NCBI GenBank assembly: GCA_023387335.1
Contig: JAEWIF010000048.1
Span: forward strand, 62,001-126,000
Direction of reading: 5' to 3'
DNA: 64,000 bases
From: Pseudomonadota bacterium
Lineage (GTDB): Bacteria; Pseudomonadota; Gammaproteobacteria; Burkholderiales; Burkholderiaceae_C
The notes beneath the pieces were generated by a model that was given only the letters and a program-made list of their open reading frames with translations, ran no database searches and was not told the DNA's origin. Shown here piece after piece: positions 55,255 through 63,449 of this stretch (positions are counted from its first letter, which is position 1; each line of letters opens with the position of its first letter). Both the position numbers and the translations under genes were made by a program.

Positions 55255-56676
55255 ATGAAGAAACTCAATCTGATCCCGCTGGTCGCCGCGCTGCTGCTGG
55301 CCGGCTGCGCCACCGCGCTGCCGCCGCTGCCGGAAGCCGCGCCGGTGCCGGCGCAGTTCAAGCAGGCCGACGGCGCGCGCTGGACCGTGGCCAGGCCGGC
55401 CGAAGCGCAGGACCGCGGCCAGTGGTGGAAGGCCTTCGGCGACGCGCAGCTCGATCGCCTGGTCGAGCAGGCCGGCGAGCGCAGCACCGCGCTGCAGGAA
55501 GCGGCCGCGCGACTGGCCCAGGCCCGCGCCCTGGTGCGCAGCGCCGAGGCCGACCGCAAGCCGCAGATCGGCGTGGGCGCGAGCGCGCTGCGCGGGGCCG
55601 GCGCCAACACGCCGCAGGGCGCCACGCCCGCGACGCTGCTGCAGGCCGGCGCGAGCCTGTCGTACGAGCTCGACCTGTTCGGCCGCCTCTCGCGCGCGCA
55701 GCAGGCGGCGGCGCTGGATGCGCAGTCGCGCGAGGCACTGCTGCAGAGCACGCGCCTGCTGGTGCAGGCGGAGACGGCGCAGACCTACCTGTCGCTGCGC
55801 GCGCTCGACACCGAACGGGCGCTGGTGCGCGACACCGTGGCCGCCTACGCCGACACGCTGCGCCTGACCCAGCGCCGCCACCAGGCCGGCGATGTCGCCG
55901 AGCTCGACGTGGTGCGCGTGCAGTCCGAGCTGGCCGGCAACGAAGCCGAGGCGCTGTCGCTCGATCGCCAGCGCGCGCAGCTGGAGAACGCGCTGGCCGT
56001 GCTGGTGGGCGAGAGCGCGTCGTCGTTCTCGCTGGCGCAGGCCGACTGGTCCACGGCGCTGCCGGTGGTGCCGCCGGGCGTGCCGGGAACGGTGCTCGCC
56101 CGCCGGCCCGACGTGGCCGCGGCGCAATCGGCGCTGCTGGCCGCGCAGGCCCGCGTGGGCGTGGCGCAGGCGGCCTGGTTCCCCAGCGTGGCGCTGACCG
56201 CCGACGGCGGCTTCGCCTCGCCCGAGCTGGGCGACCTCTTCAAGTGGTCGGCGCGGGCCTGGTCGGTCGGCGCGCTGCTGTCGCTGCCGATCTTCGACGG
56301 CGGCCGCCGCGAGTCGGCGGTGCAGTCGGCGCAGGCGCAGCTCGACGCGCAACTGGCGCTCTACCGCGGCCAGGTGCTGAACGCCTTCCGGGAAGTCGAG
56401 GACCAGCTGGCCGCGCTGCGGCTGCTGGACGAGCAGTCGCTGGCGCAGGGCCGCGCGGTCGATTCCGCGCGGCGCGCGAGCGCGATCTCGGAAACGCGCT
56501 ACCGCAACGGCCTGGTCAGCCAGCTCGAACTGCTGGACGCGCGCCGCAGCGAGCTGCGCAACCGCCGCCAGGCGCTGCAGGTGCGGTCGGCGCAGTACCA
56601 GGCCACGGTGGGCCTGATCCGTGCGATCGGCGGCGGCTGGGACGCGGAGGGCGAGAAGAAGCTCGCGGCGCGCTAG
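55255..56676 (+). CDS. Outer-membrane efflux channel (OprN/OpcM/OprC-like, TolC family)
   Basis: A 473-residue outer-membrane factor lipoprotein of the NodT family. The signal peptide ends in lipobox LLLAGCATA (lipidated Cys18). The mature protein shows the duplicated TolC layout: LVEQAGERSTALQEAAARLA, YELDLFGRLSRAQQAAALDA, ARRPDVAAAQSALLAAQARV and LPIFDGGRRESAVQSAQAQL. It completes the tripartite pump. ATG 55255 is 14 bp after the pump stop with GGGAGA upstream. Its 3' end overlaps the pseudokinase gene tail-to-tail by 4 bp. Confidence 0.95.
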   Translation: MKKLNLIPLVAALLLAGCATALPPLPEAAPVPAQFKQADGARWTVARPAEAQDRGQWWKAFGDAQLDRLVEQAGERSTALQEAAARLAQARALVRSAEADRKPQIGVGASALRGAGANTPQGATPATLLQAGASLSYELDLFGRLSRAQQAAALDAQSREALLQSTRLLVQAETAQTYLSLRALDTERALVRDTVAAYADTLRLTQRRHQAGDVAELDVVRVQSELAGNEAEALSLDRQRAQLENALAVLVGESASSFSLAQADWSTALPVVPPGVPGTVLARRPDVAAAQSALLAAQARVGVAQAAWFPSVALTADGGFASPELGDLFKWSARAWSVGALLSLPIFDGGRRESAVQSAQAQLDAQLALYRGQVLNAFREVEDQLAALRLLDEQSLAQGRAVDSARRASAISETRYRNGLVSQLELLDARRSELRNRRQALQVRSAQYQATVGLIRAIGGGWDAEGEKKLAAR

Positions 56677-58286
56677 GGGCCGTTGCGCTGGTTCAGCTTG
56701 TGCCTGACGACGGCGTCGGCGTGCCAGCGCACGCACACCGGATGGCGGCGGTACTCGGAACTGGCGCACTCGTAGGCCACGCAGAGATCGCGCGCCATCG
56801 AGAACTCCTGGCGGCAAGAGTTGAGCGGCGAGGGGGAGGGCGGGGCGGCCATCACGGCGGTCGTGCGGGTCGGGCGCTCCGGCCGGTCGCGCTCCCGTTC
56901 GTTCCTGTCGCTCGCGACGACCGCGCGCTGCGGAGCGGACCGCTCGACGGTCTCGCGCGGACGCGGCGGCGGTTCGGAATCGCGCGGCGCTTCGATGGCC
57001 TCCGGCACGATGATCTCGCGCACGCCCGATTCGGCGGGCCTCGCGACGGTCCGCTCCACCGCCTTGCGCGGGCGCGGTTCGGCCGGTCGGGTCTTCGCCG
57101 AAACAGGTGCGGGCGCGGGCGCGGGTTCCGTTTTCGCCTGCAGCTCGGGCTTCTTCGGTGCTTCGATCGAGGCCGCGGCGGGCACCGCCTGGACGGGCGG
57201 CAAGGCCGGCGGCGGCGCAGGTGCGGCGACCACGGGTGAAGGCGCGGGCGAGGGCGAGGGCCCGGAGGCCGCCGCACTCTGTGCCGGCGCCGCGGCCGGT
57301 CCGCGCACGCTCTCCACGCCCACGAACAGCGCGCCCAGCACGACCGCGGTCCCGAGGCCCGCGACCAGCGCGATGCCGGCGCGCCGGCGGCGCACGGCTG
57401 CAGGTTCCTCGGGCTCCGTCTCATCGGGCTCCGCCGGAACATCCACGCGCGGCGGCGGTTCCGCGGCGGTGACGCGCTGCGTTCGCACCGGAACGAGCGC
57501 GCGCTCGGGCGGCGTGATGCCGAACGCGGCCTGCAGGGCAGCCGCCAGTTCGGCGGCGTTGCGATAGCGCGCTTCCGGGTTCTGCGCCTGCGCGCGTTCG
57601 AACACCGCATCCAGCGCGGCCGGCAGTTCGCGCCGCAAGGCGCGCGGCGGCCGCGGGGCCGAGTGCGCCTGGTAGGGCCAGGAGCCCGTGAGCAGTTCGT
57701 AGGCCACCACCGCGGCCGAGTAGAGGTCCGCGCGGCAGTCCGCCGGCCGGCCGAGGATCTGCTCGGGCGCCATGTAGGCCGGCACGTCGAACACGCCGGG
57801 CCGGCGGTGGGCCGACGCCGCGGCGGCCACCCAGCCGAAGCCTTCGATCCTGAGCTGGCCGTTGCGGCCCATCAGCACGTGCTGCGGATTCAGCGCGGAG
57901 TGCACCTGGCCGCGTTCGTGCGCGGCGGCCAGGGCGGCCAGCAGTTGCAAGGCCAGCGACAAGCCCTGCAACGCGGGCAGCCGCCCCGCGCGCGCCAGGT
58001 ACTGCGCCAGCGTCTCGCCTTCCACGAACGCGGTCGCGGCATACGCGGTGTCGCCGTCCCAGCCGAAATCGTGGAGCTCGACGATGCCCGGATGCTGCAG
58101 CCCGACCGCTTCGAGGGCGGTGGTCGTCATGCGTTCGCGCTCGTCCGTCGCGAGCGCGGCGTCCACGGGCAGCAGCCGCACGGCCACGCGCTGCTGCGTT
58201 TCCGTGTCGACGGCCTCGTGGACGGTCGTGGTCCCTTCGGTGGAGACGACGCGCTGGAGCCGGTAACGTCCGATCCCGCCCGCCAT
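56673..58286 (-). CDS. Membrane pseudokinase (Ser/Thr kinase-like, catalytic residues lost)
   Basis: A 537-residue protein. Residues 8-260 align with Hanks-type kinases by pattern (HPGIVELHDFGWDGDTAYAA, DVPAYMAPEQILGRPADCRA, ADLYSAAVVAYELLTGSWPY). Every catalytic hallmark is changed: glycine loop STEGTTTV, beta-3 Lys to Arg37 (VAVRLLP), HRD to HSA (129-131), catalytic-loop Lys and Asn to Asn133 and His136, DFG Asp to Gly149. A single membrane helix (about 307-328) is followed by a long Pro/Ala-rich, then charged, segment and a C-terminal four-Cys module (NSCRQEF, DLCVAYECASSE, HPVCVRW). The start overlaps the stop of a small upstream gene by one base. It may sense or scaffold across the membrane; no function is known. 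Confidence 0.85.
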   Translation of the reverse strand: MAGGIGRYRLQRVVSTEGTTTVHEAVDTETQQRVAVRLLPVDAALATDERERMTTTALEAVGLQHPGIVELHDFGWDGDTAYAATAFVEGETLAQYLARAGRLPALQGLSLALQLLAALAAAHERGQVHSALNPQHVLMGRNGQLRIEGFGWVAAAASAHRRPGVFDVPAYMAPEQILGRPADCRADLYSAAVVAYELLTGSWPYQAHSAPRPPRALRRELPAALDAVFERAQAQNPEARYRNAAELAAALQAAFGITPPERALVPVRTQRVTAAEPPPRVDVPAEPDETEPEEPAAVRRRRAGIALVAGLGTAVVLGALFVGVESVRGPAAAPAQSAAASGPSPSPAPSPVVAAPAPPPALPPVQAVPAAASIEAPKKPELQAKTEPAPAPAPVSAKTRPAEPRPRKAVERTVARPAESGVREIIVPEAIEAPRDSEPPPRPRETVERSAPQRAVVASDRNERERDRPERPTRTTAVMAAPPSPSPLNSCRQEFSMARDLCVAYECASSEYRRHPVCVRWHADAVVRHKLNQRNGP

Positions 58287-58477
58287 CAGCTCTTCTCCGG
58301 GCTCTCGGGCTTGACCGGCAGCTGGTAGCGGCGCTCCAGCATCTTCAGGCGCGACAGCGCGGAGGCCGCGCCGCGCCCCGACCGCTGCCGGTCACCGACG
58401 CGTTGCTGCGACCGCCTGTCTTCCGGCTCCGTCGGGCCGCCGTCCCCTTCCTTCCCATCGTTGACCTTGCGCTTCAT
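58286..58477 (-). CDS. Small charged protein coupled to the pseudokinase
   Basis: A 63-residue protein, MKRKVNDGKEGDGGPTEPED at the start, very rich in Arg, Glu, Asp and Gly in its first half (probably disordered), with a short amphipathic helix ASALSRLKMLERRYQL near the end. Its stop codon overlaps the pseudokinase ATG by one base (TGATG), which argues that it is translated and functionally linked. I recognise no family. GGAAGG lies upstream of the ATG at 58475-58477 as part of CCCATGAAG context; the ribosome site is only moderate. Confidence 0.55.
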   Translation of the reverse strand: MKRKVNDGKEGDGGPTEPEDRRSQQRVGDRQRSGRGAASALSRLKMLERRYQLPVKPESPEKS

Positions 58478-58548
58478 GGGAAGGCATGTTCATTTTTCCC
58501 ATCGCCGCGCCGGGTAGGACAGCTGCCCACGTGCGTGTCGCCGAGCCG

Positions 58549-59661
58549 CTAGCGTTCGGCCACGAGGGGCGGCCCCAGCCGGTAACGGTCGAGCACCGCC
58601 ATGTCGGGGTCCAGGCCCAGGCCGGCGCCGCTGGGCACGCGCACCATGCCGCCGCGCGGGCGCACCGCGTCGTGGTACGGGCTGGCTTCCAGCCTGCCGA
58701 AGAAGAGCTCGAACGGCACGCCGGGCGCGAGCGCGGCCGCCAGGTGCAGCGACGCGAGGTAGCCCGGGCCGAAGTAGAAGCAGTGCGGCACGTAGTCGAC
58801 GCCGTGCGCGCGAGCCAGCACCACGGCCTGGCGAACGGCTTCGATGCCGCCGAACTTGATCACGCTGGGCTGGAGGATGTCGACGCCACCCGCGCCCAGC
58901 AGCGCCCGTGTCTCGTGCAGGCCCGCCAGGTTCTCGCCGGCGGCGATCGGGACCGTGGTGGAAGCGCGCACGCGTGCCAGGCCGTGGTGGTCGCCGGGCG
59001 GGAACACCGGTTCTTCCAGCCAGGCGAGGCCGAGCTCTTCCAGCGCTCGGGCCCGCGCCACCGCTTCGCCGACCGACCACGGGCAGTTGGTGTCGAGCGC
59101 GATCCAGGTGGCCCCGCCCGCGGCGGAACGCGCCGCCCGCACCGCGGCGAGATCCACCTCGTGCAGCTTCAGGTGCCGGAAGCCCTCGGCCATCGCGCGC
59201 TCGGTCGCGGCGGCCACCAGCTTCGGTTCGGAATAGCGCAGCAGGCTGGCGTAGGCGCGCAGTTCGCGCGGCTGGCCGCCGAGCAGCGTCGCGATGGGCG
59301 TGGCGGCCAGCTTGCCCGCGATGTCCCAGAGCGCGATCTCCACCGCGGACAAGGCATGCATCGCCGCGCCCGTGGCGCCGTGCAGGTGAAGGCGGTGCGC
59401 CATGTCGTCCATGAGCGCATTGCGATCGTGGACGTCGCGTCCGAGCAGGGCCGGGCCGACCAGTTTCTCCAGCGCCATCGCCGTGACCGGGCAGGCCGCG
59501 TGGCCCCAGCCTTCGCCCCAGCCGTCCACGCCCTCGTCGGTCATCACCCGGACGAACAGCGAATCGACCGAGGTCCAGGCCATGCCGCCGAACGCGGTGG
59601 GCGCCGCGCCCATGTCGAACGGGACACGGATGAGGTGCACTTCGATTCGCGTGATCTTCAT
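58549..59661 (-). CDS. Enolase-superfamily enzyme (mandelate racemase/muconate lactonizing-like)
   Basis: A 370-residue capping domain plus (beta/alpha)7-beta barrel. Metal ligands are visible as Asp in IALDTNCPW, Glu in AWLEEPVFP and Glu in PIAAGENLAG. At the end of the second barrel strand LKLHEVD gives K-x-H instead of the usual K-x-K. On later strands SVIKFGG offers a Lys and VDYVPHCFYFGPG a His, so acid/base residues exist on both faces. The substrate, probably a sugar acid or similar carboxylate, cannot be assigned. ATG 59659-59661 starts the family N-terminus. It is divergent from the hemerythrin gene and stands alone. Confidence 0.88.
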   Translation of the reverse strand: MKITRIEVHLIRVPFDMGAAPTAFGGMAWTSVDSLFVRVMTDEGVDGWGEGWGHAACPVTAMALEKLVGPALLGRDVHDRNALMDDMAHRLHLHGATGAAMHALSAVEIALWDIAGKLAATPIATLLGGQPRELRAYASLLRYSEPKLVAAATERAMAEGFRHLKLHEVDLAAVRAARSAAGGATWIALDTNCPWSVGEAVARARALEELGLAWLEEPVFPPGDHHGLARVRASTTVPIAAGENLAGLHETRALLGAGGVDILQPSVIKFGGIEAVRQAVVLARAHGVDYVPHCFYFGPGYLASLHLAAALAPGVPFELFFGRLEASPYHDAVRPRGGMVRVPSGAGLGLDPDMAVLDRYRLGPPLVAER

Positions 59662-59745
59662 GGCGCCTCCAGGCGGAGCCGGACCGGCGGCCACTGTCTG
59701 GCGCGGCCGCGCGGAAGTCAAGCCGACCGTGGGCGGAGCGGCCGT

Positions 59746-59759
59746 TTGATCTGGCGCAA
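59746..59759 (+). promoter_or_regulatory. FNR/Dnr-like box upstream of hemerythrin-nnrS
   Basis: TTGAT-CTGG-CGCAA fits the FNR/Dnr/NnrR pattern TTGAT-N4-ATCAA with a perfect left half and three of five bases in the right half. It lies 34 bp before the hemerythrin ATG. Both downstream genes belong to families often controlled by oxygen- or NO-sensing CRP/FNR proteins, which supports the call. Confidence 0.6.
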
Positions 59760-59793
59760 ATCCCTGCCGTGGTCCTTGCACTACTTTCGCGCC

Positions 59794-60408
59794 ATGGACC
59801 CGCATGCCCCTCCGCCCGCCCGCGCATTGCAGCTGCTGCGCGACGAGCACAAAGCCGTGGCCGCCGTGCTGCGGTCGCTGCAGCTGATGATGGCCAACGG
59901 CCCCGGCGACGCGCCGATGCGTTTCTTCGACGTCGTGCGGGCGATGCTGTTCTACATCGACGAGTTCCCCGAGCGGCTGCACCATCCCAGCGAATCGAAC
60001 GTGCTGTTCCCGCGCATCGCGCGGGCGCGGCCCGACGTGATGCCGGTGATCGCGCGCCTGGAGAAGGACCACGTGCAGGGCGAGTCGCGGGTGCGCGAGC
60101 TGCAGCACCTGCTGCTGGCCTGGGAGCTGCTGGGCGAGAGCCGCCGCGAGGCGTTCGCACAGGCGCTGCAGGACTACGTCGAGTTCTACCTGCGGCACAT
60201 GAAGCTGGAGGAGACGGAGATCCTGCCGGTGGCCGAGGCCTGCCTGTCCGGGCGCGACTGGGCCGAGATCGACGCGGAGTTCGTGGGCGGGCGCGATCCG
60301 CTGGCGTCCGGGATGCGCGACGAACGCTACGAGCGCCTCTTCACCCGCATCGTGCTGAACGCGCCCGCGCCGGTCGGCGTGGGGCCGGCGCTCGACGCGA
60401 CGAGCTGA
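59794..60408 (+). CDS. Hemerythrin-like domain protein
   Basis: A 204-residue four-helix-bundle protein. Diiron-ligand candidates occur in LLRDEHKAVAAVLRSLQ, RLHHPSESNVLFPRI, LEKDHVQGESRVRELQ and FYLRHMKLEETEILPVAE, the H...HxxxE...H...HxxxE pattern of hemerythrin-like proteins. Such proteins bind O2 or NO or protect iron centres. It is followed after 15 bp by nnrS, so the pair is likely one operon concerned with nitric oxide or low-oxygen stress. ATG 59794 is used; no good ribosome site is visible, so a start slightly upstream cannot be excluded. Confidence 0.88.
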   Translation: MDPHAPPPARALQLLRDEHKAVAAVLRSLQLMMANGPGDAPMRFFDVVRAMLFYIDEFPERLHHPSESNVLFPRIARARPDVMPVIARLEKDHVQGESRVRELQHLLLAWELLGESRREAFAQALQDYVEFYLRHMKLEETEILPVAEACLSGRDWAEIDAEFVGGRDPLASGMRDERYERLFTRIVLNAPAPVGVGPALDATS

Positions 60409-60423
60409 ACGAACGGGAGCCCC

Positions 60424-61611
60424 ATGCCCAAGATCGAAGAACCCCTGCGCCGGCCCAACGCTTCGAGCGGCCATGCGCTCTGGCGGCTCGGATTCCGTCC
60501 CTTCTACCTGGCCGCGGCGGTGTTCGCGGCGCTGTCGGTCGGCCTCTGGACCCTGCAGATGCAGGGCGTGCTGCCGCGCCCCTACCTGGCGGGGCCGGTG
60601 TGGCATGCGCACGAGATGATCTTCGGGTTCGCGCTGGCGGTGATCGTGGGTTTCCTCTTCACGGCCGGCCACAACTGGACCCAGCAGCCCACGCCGACCG
60701 GCGGCTCGCTGGCAGCGCTGGTGGGGCTGTGGCTCGCGGGCCGGGTGCTCGTGCTGACGCCCTGGGGCTGGGCCGCGGCGCTGGCCAACGTGGCGTTCCC
60801 GCTCGCCGCCGCGGCGGCGCTGGCCGTGCCGCTGGCGCGGTCCGGCAATCGGCGCAACTACTTCTTCGTCGCGCTGCTGGTCGCCATCGGCGTCGCGTCG
60901 CTGCTGGTCCATCTCGGGCAGCTGGGCGTGATGGCCGCGCCGCCGTGGCTGGGCATCCAGGCGGCGCTGGACATGCTGCTGTTCATCCTGGCCGTGATGG
61001 GCGGGCGGGTGATCCCGATGTTCACCAACAACGGCGTTCGCGGCGCCGATGCGCGCCGCGACCCGTGGGTGGACCGGCTGGCGCTGGGCTCGGTGCTCGC
61101 GCTGCTGGCCGCCGACCTGTTCTCGCTGCGCGCGGTGGACGTCGCCGGCATCGCCACGATCGCGGCGCTGGCCCACGCGGTGCGGCTGCTGCTCTGGCAG
61201 CCGTGGCGCACCGCCCGCGTGCCGCTGGTGTGGGTGCTGCACCTGGCCTACGCCTGGATCCCGGTCCACCTGGCGCTGCGGGCGCTGGCCGCGGCCGGCG
61301 TGGTGTCGTCGTCGCTGTCCGTGCATGCGCTCACCGCGGGCGCGCTCGGCGGCCTGGTCATCGGCATGATGACCCGCACCTCGCGCGGCCACACGGCGCG
61401 GCCGCTCAAGGCCGATCGCTGGGATGTCGCGTGCTACGCGCTGGTGGCCTTGGCGGCCTTGCTGCGCGTGGCCGTGCCGCTGGCGCTGCCGGCCGCGTAC
61501 GCGGCGGCGCTGGCGCTCTCGGGTCTGGCGTGGAGCCTGGCGTTCGCGCTGTTCGCGGTGCGGTACGGGTCCTGGCTCGCGCGCGTGCGCGTGGACGGGC
61601 GGCCCGGGTAA
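60424..61611 (+). CDS. nnrS: NnrS family heme-copper membrane protein
   Basis: A 395-residue inner-membrane protein with about twelve helices. NnrS signatures are present: LWRLGFRPFYLAAAVFAALS at the N-terminus, VWHAHEMIFGFALAVIVGFL, FTAGHNWTQQPTP, VMGGRVIPMFTNNGVR and GGLVIGMMTRTSRGHTARPL. The conserved His residues in these motifs bind heme and copper. NnrS proteins protect against nitric oxide. GGGAGCCC upstream of ATG 60424 is the ribosome site. It ends just before a REP-like repeat pair. Confidence 0.95.
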   Translation: MPKIEEPLRRPNASSGHALWRLGFRPFYLAAAVFAALSVGLWTLQMQGVLPRPYLAGPVWHAHEMIFGFALAVIVGFLFTAGHNWTQQPTPTGGSLAALVGLWLAGRVLVLTPWGWAAALANVAFPLAAAAALAVPLARSGNRRNYFFVALLVAIGVASLLVHLGQLGVMAAPPWLGIQAALDMLLFILAVMGGRVIPMFTNNGVRGADARRDPWVDRLALGSVLALLAADLFSLRAVDVAGIATIAALAHAVRLLLWQPWRTARVPLVWVLHLAYAWIPVHLALRALAAAGVVSSSLSVHALTAGALGGLVIGMMTRTSRGHTARPLKADRWDVACYALVALAALLRVAVPLALPAAYAAALALSGLAWSLAFALFAVRYGSWLARVRVDGRPG

Positions 61612-61618
61612 TCCGGTT

Positions 61619-61693
61619 CGTCATCCCCGCGGACGCGGGGATCCAGAGCTTCTCCGCTTGGTCAGCGCAGTCCCGCGGGAATGACGGGATTCA
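61619..61693. repeat. Inverted pair of REP-like units
   Basis: A forward unit (CGTCATCCCCGCGGAC, then GCGGGGATCCAGAG) and an inverted unit (CAGTCCCGCGGGAATGACG, then GGATTCAGG) flank about 20 bases. Each forms its own hairpin, and the two can pair with each other. It lies between the convergent nnrS and methyltransferase genes; the methyltransferase stop codon (61691-61693) is inside the inverted unit. Related single units are at 10042 and 36203. Confidence 0.75.
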
Positions 61694-62506
61694 GGCGACC
61701 TCGACCGTCACCCGCAGGAACGTCGCCGGGATGATCGTGCGGCCGGGTTCGCTGCTGCGGTTCTGGCGCTCGAACAGTTCCACCAGCTCTTTGCGCAGCG
61801 CCTCCTCGCGGCCGTTCTTCGCGGCGGCGTCGAAGGCGTTCATGGTCGGCCCGTAGTAGGTGCGGAACAGGTCCACGAACTCCGCGGGCTTGCCCGGGAA
61901 ATCGAAGGTGTAGGTGTCCCTGTCGCAGCGGATGCGCTCGGCGGGCACGCCGGCCGCGCCGAACCGTTCGGCGACGTTGCTCTCCACGCCCCACGTCATC
62001 GGGCTGACGAAGCCCTCGGGCGGCGGGGGCGAGTAGCTCGAGCTGATCTTGAGGATCTGCGCGACCAGCGTCGGGTCGTTGGGGATCCAGTTGCCCATCA
62101 CGATGCGCCCGCCCGGCTTGGTGACGCGAACCATTTCCTTGGCGACGTCGGCCGGCTTGGGCGCGAACATCGCGCCGAAGATGCTGACCACGCGGTCGAA
62201 CGACTTGTTCTCGATGCCCGACAGGTTGCTCGCGTCGCCCTCGACGAAGCGGATGTTCGACACCCCGGCCTCGCGCGCACGCTGGTTGCCCGCCTGCACC
62301 AGGTTGGCGGCGATGTCCACGCCCAGCACTTCGGCGCCCAGGTTGGCGGCGGGCAGGGCGGTGGTGCCGTCGCCGCAGCCGAGGTCCAGCACCTTCATGC
62401 CGGGCTGGATGCCGACCGACTGGACCAGCGCCGCGCCGCTCTGGCGCATGGTGGCCGCGATGCGCGTGAAGTCTCCCTTTTCCCAGAGTGCCTTGTTCGG
62501 ATTCAT
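61691..62506 (-). CDS. Class I SAM-dependent methyltransferase
   Basis: A 271-residue soluble methyltransferase of the UbiE/Methyltransf_11 type. Motif I is MKVLDLGCGDGTTALPAANL, with the acidic ribose-binding residue in EVLGVDIAANLV, motif II near IRFVEGDASNL, and VTKPGGRIVMGNWIP (post-motif III). The C-terminal part (DTYTFDFPGKPAEFVDLFRT) resembles small-molecule methyltransferases. The substrate is unknown. ATG 62504-62506; a 183-bp intergenic region separates it from the divergent persulfide dioxygenase gene. Confidence 0.9.
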   Translation of the reverse strand: MNPNKALWEKGDFTRIAATMRQSGAALVQSVGIQPGMKVLDLGCGDGTTALPAANLGAEVLGVDIAANLVQAGNQRAREAGVSNIRFVEGDASNLSGIENKSFDRVVSIFGAMFAPKPADVAKEMVRVTKPGGRIVMGNWIPNDPTLVAQILKISSSYSPPPPEGFVSPMTWGVESNVAERFGAAGVPAERIRCDRDTYTFDFPGKPAEFVDLFRTYYGPTMNAFDAAAKNGREEALRKELVELFERQNRSSEPGRTIIPATFLRVTVEVA

Positions 62507-62689
62507 AGGTTCGGTGCTCCTCGTGAAGGGTGGGCCGGGACGATCCCGGCCTTGGCCCGGGCGTGGACGCTACGCCGGACGGCGCGGCTTGTCTGCTGCG
62601 ATTTGCGGCTGAGTTGCCCGCGAGCGCCGGTCGAGTTGGCACGCGCGCCGCCAGGACGAGAATGACGCGGTACGCATCGGAGGGCCACC

Positions 62690-63439
62690 ATGATCTTCAG
62701 GCAGCTGTTCGAGCCGGTCTCCAGCACCTACACCTACCTTCTCGGCTGCGAGCAGACCGGCAAGGCGGTGCTGATCGATCCGGTGATGAACTCGATCGAG
62801 CGCGACCTCCAGGCCGTGCAGGGGCTGGGACTGAAGCTCGCGTACACGCTCGACACCCACATCCACGCCGACCACGTCACTTCCGCGCTGGAGTTGAAGA
62901 AGCGCGTGGACAGCAGGATCGCCGCGCCCGCGTTCGACCGGCTGCCTTGCACCGATTTCGGAATGGAGGAGGGCCGGCCGCTGTCGGTCGGCTCGATCAC
63001 GCTCGAGGGCCTGCACACGCCGGGCCACACCGACGGCCACTTCTCCTACCTGGTGGGCGAGCGCGTGTTCACCGGCGACGCGCTGCTGATCGACGGCTGC
63101 GGCCGCACCGATTTCCAGAACGGCGATGCCGACACCCTCTATGCCAGCGTGACGCGCAAGCTGTTCACGCTGCCGGAGGAGACGCTGGTGTACCCGGCGC
63201 ACGACTACGCGGGCCGGCGGGTGTCATCCATCGCGCAGGAGAAGGTGCGCAACCCGAGGCTTGGCGGCGGACGTGGACTCGAGGAGTTCCGCCGGATCAT
63301 GGCGGACCTGAAGCTGCCCTATCCGAAGTTCATCGATTACGCGGTGCCGGGCAACCTGCAGTGCGGCGTGTGTCCCAGCCATGTGCCCGAGGAGCTGGAA
63401 AAGTACTGCCGCACGATGGCGCAGAGCCCGCAGGGGTGA
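62690..63439 (+). CDS. ETHE1-like persulfide dioxygenase (MBL fold)
   Basis: A 249-residue metallo-beta-lactamase-fold hydrolase. Metal ligands: THIHADHVT (HxHxDH), TPGHTDGHFSYL, TGDALLIDGCGRTDFQNGDA and VYPAHDY. The block GDALLIDGCGRTDFQ is characteristic of ETHE1/persulfide dioxygenases (glutathione persulfide to sulfite) rather than glyoxalase II. A C-terminal NLQCGVCPSHVPEEL pair of Cys is an extension not seen in all members. Its role would be sulfide detoxification. CGGAGGG is the ribosome site for ATG 62690. Confidence 0.9.
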   Translation: MIFRQLFEPVSSTYTYLLGCEQTGKAVLIDPVMNSIERDLQAVQGLGLKLAYTLDTHIHADHVTSALELKKRVDSRIAAPAFDRLPCTDFGMEEGRPLSVGSITLEGLHTPGHTDGHFSYLVGERVFTGDALLIDGCGRTDFQNGDADTLYASVTRKLFTLPEETLVYPAHDYAGRRVSSIAQEKVRNPRLGGGRGLEEFRRIMADLKLPYPKFIDYAVPGNLQCGVCPSHVPEELEKYCRTMAQSPQG

Positions 63440-63449
63440 AATCCGCGGC

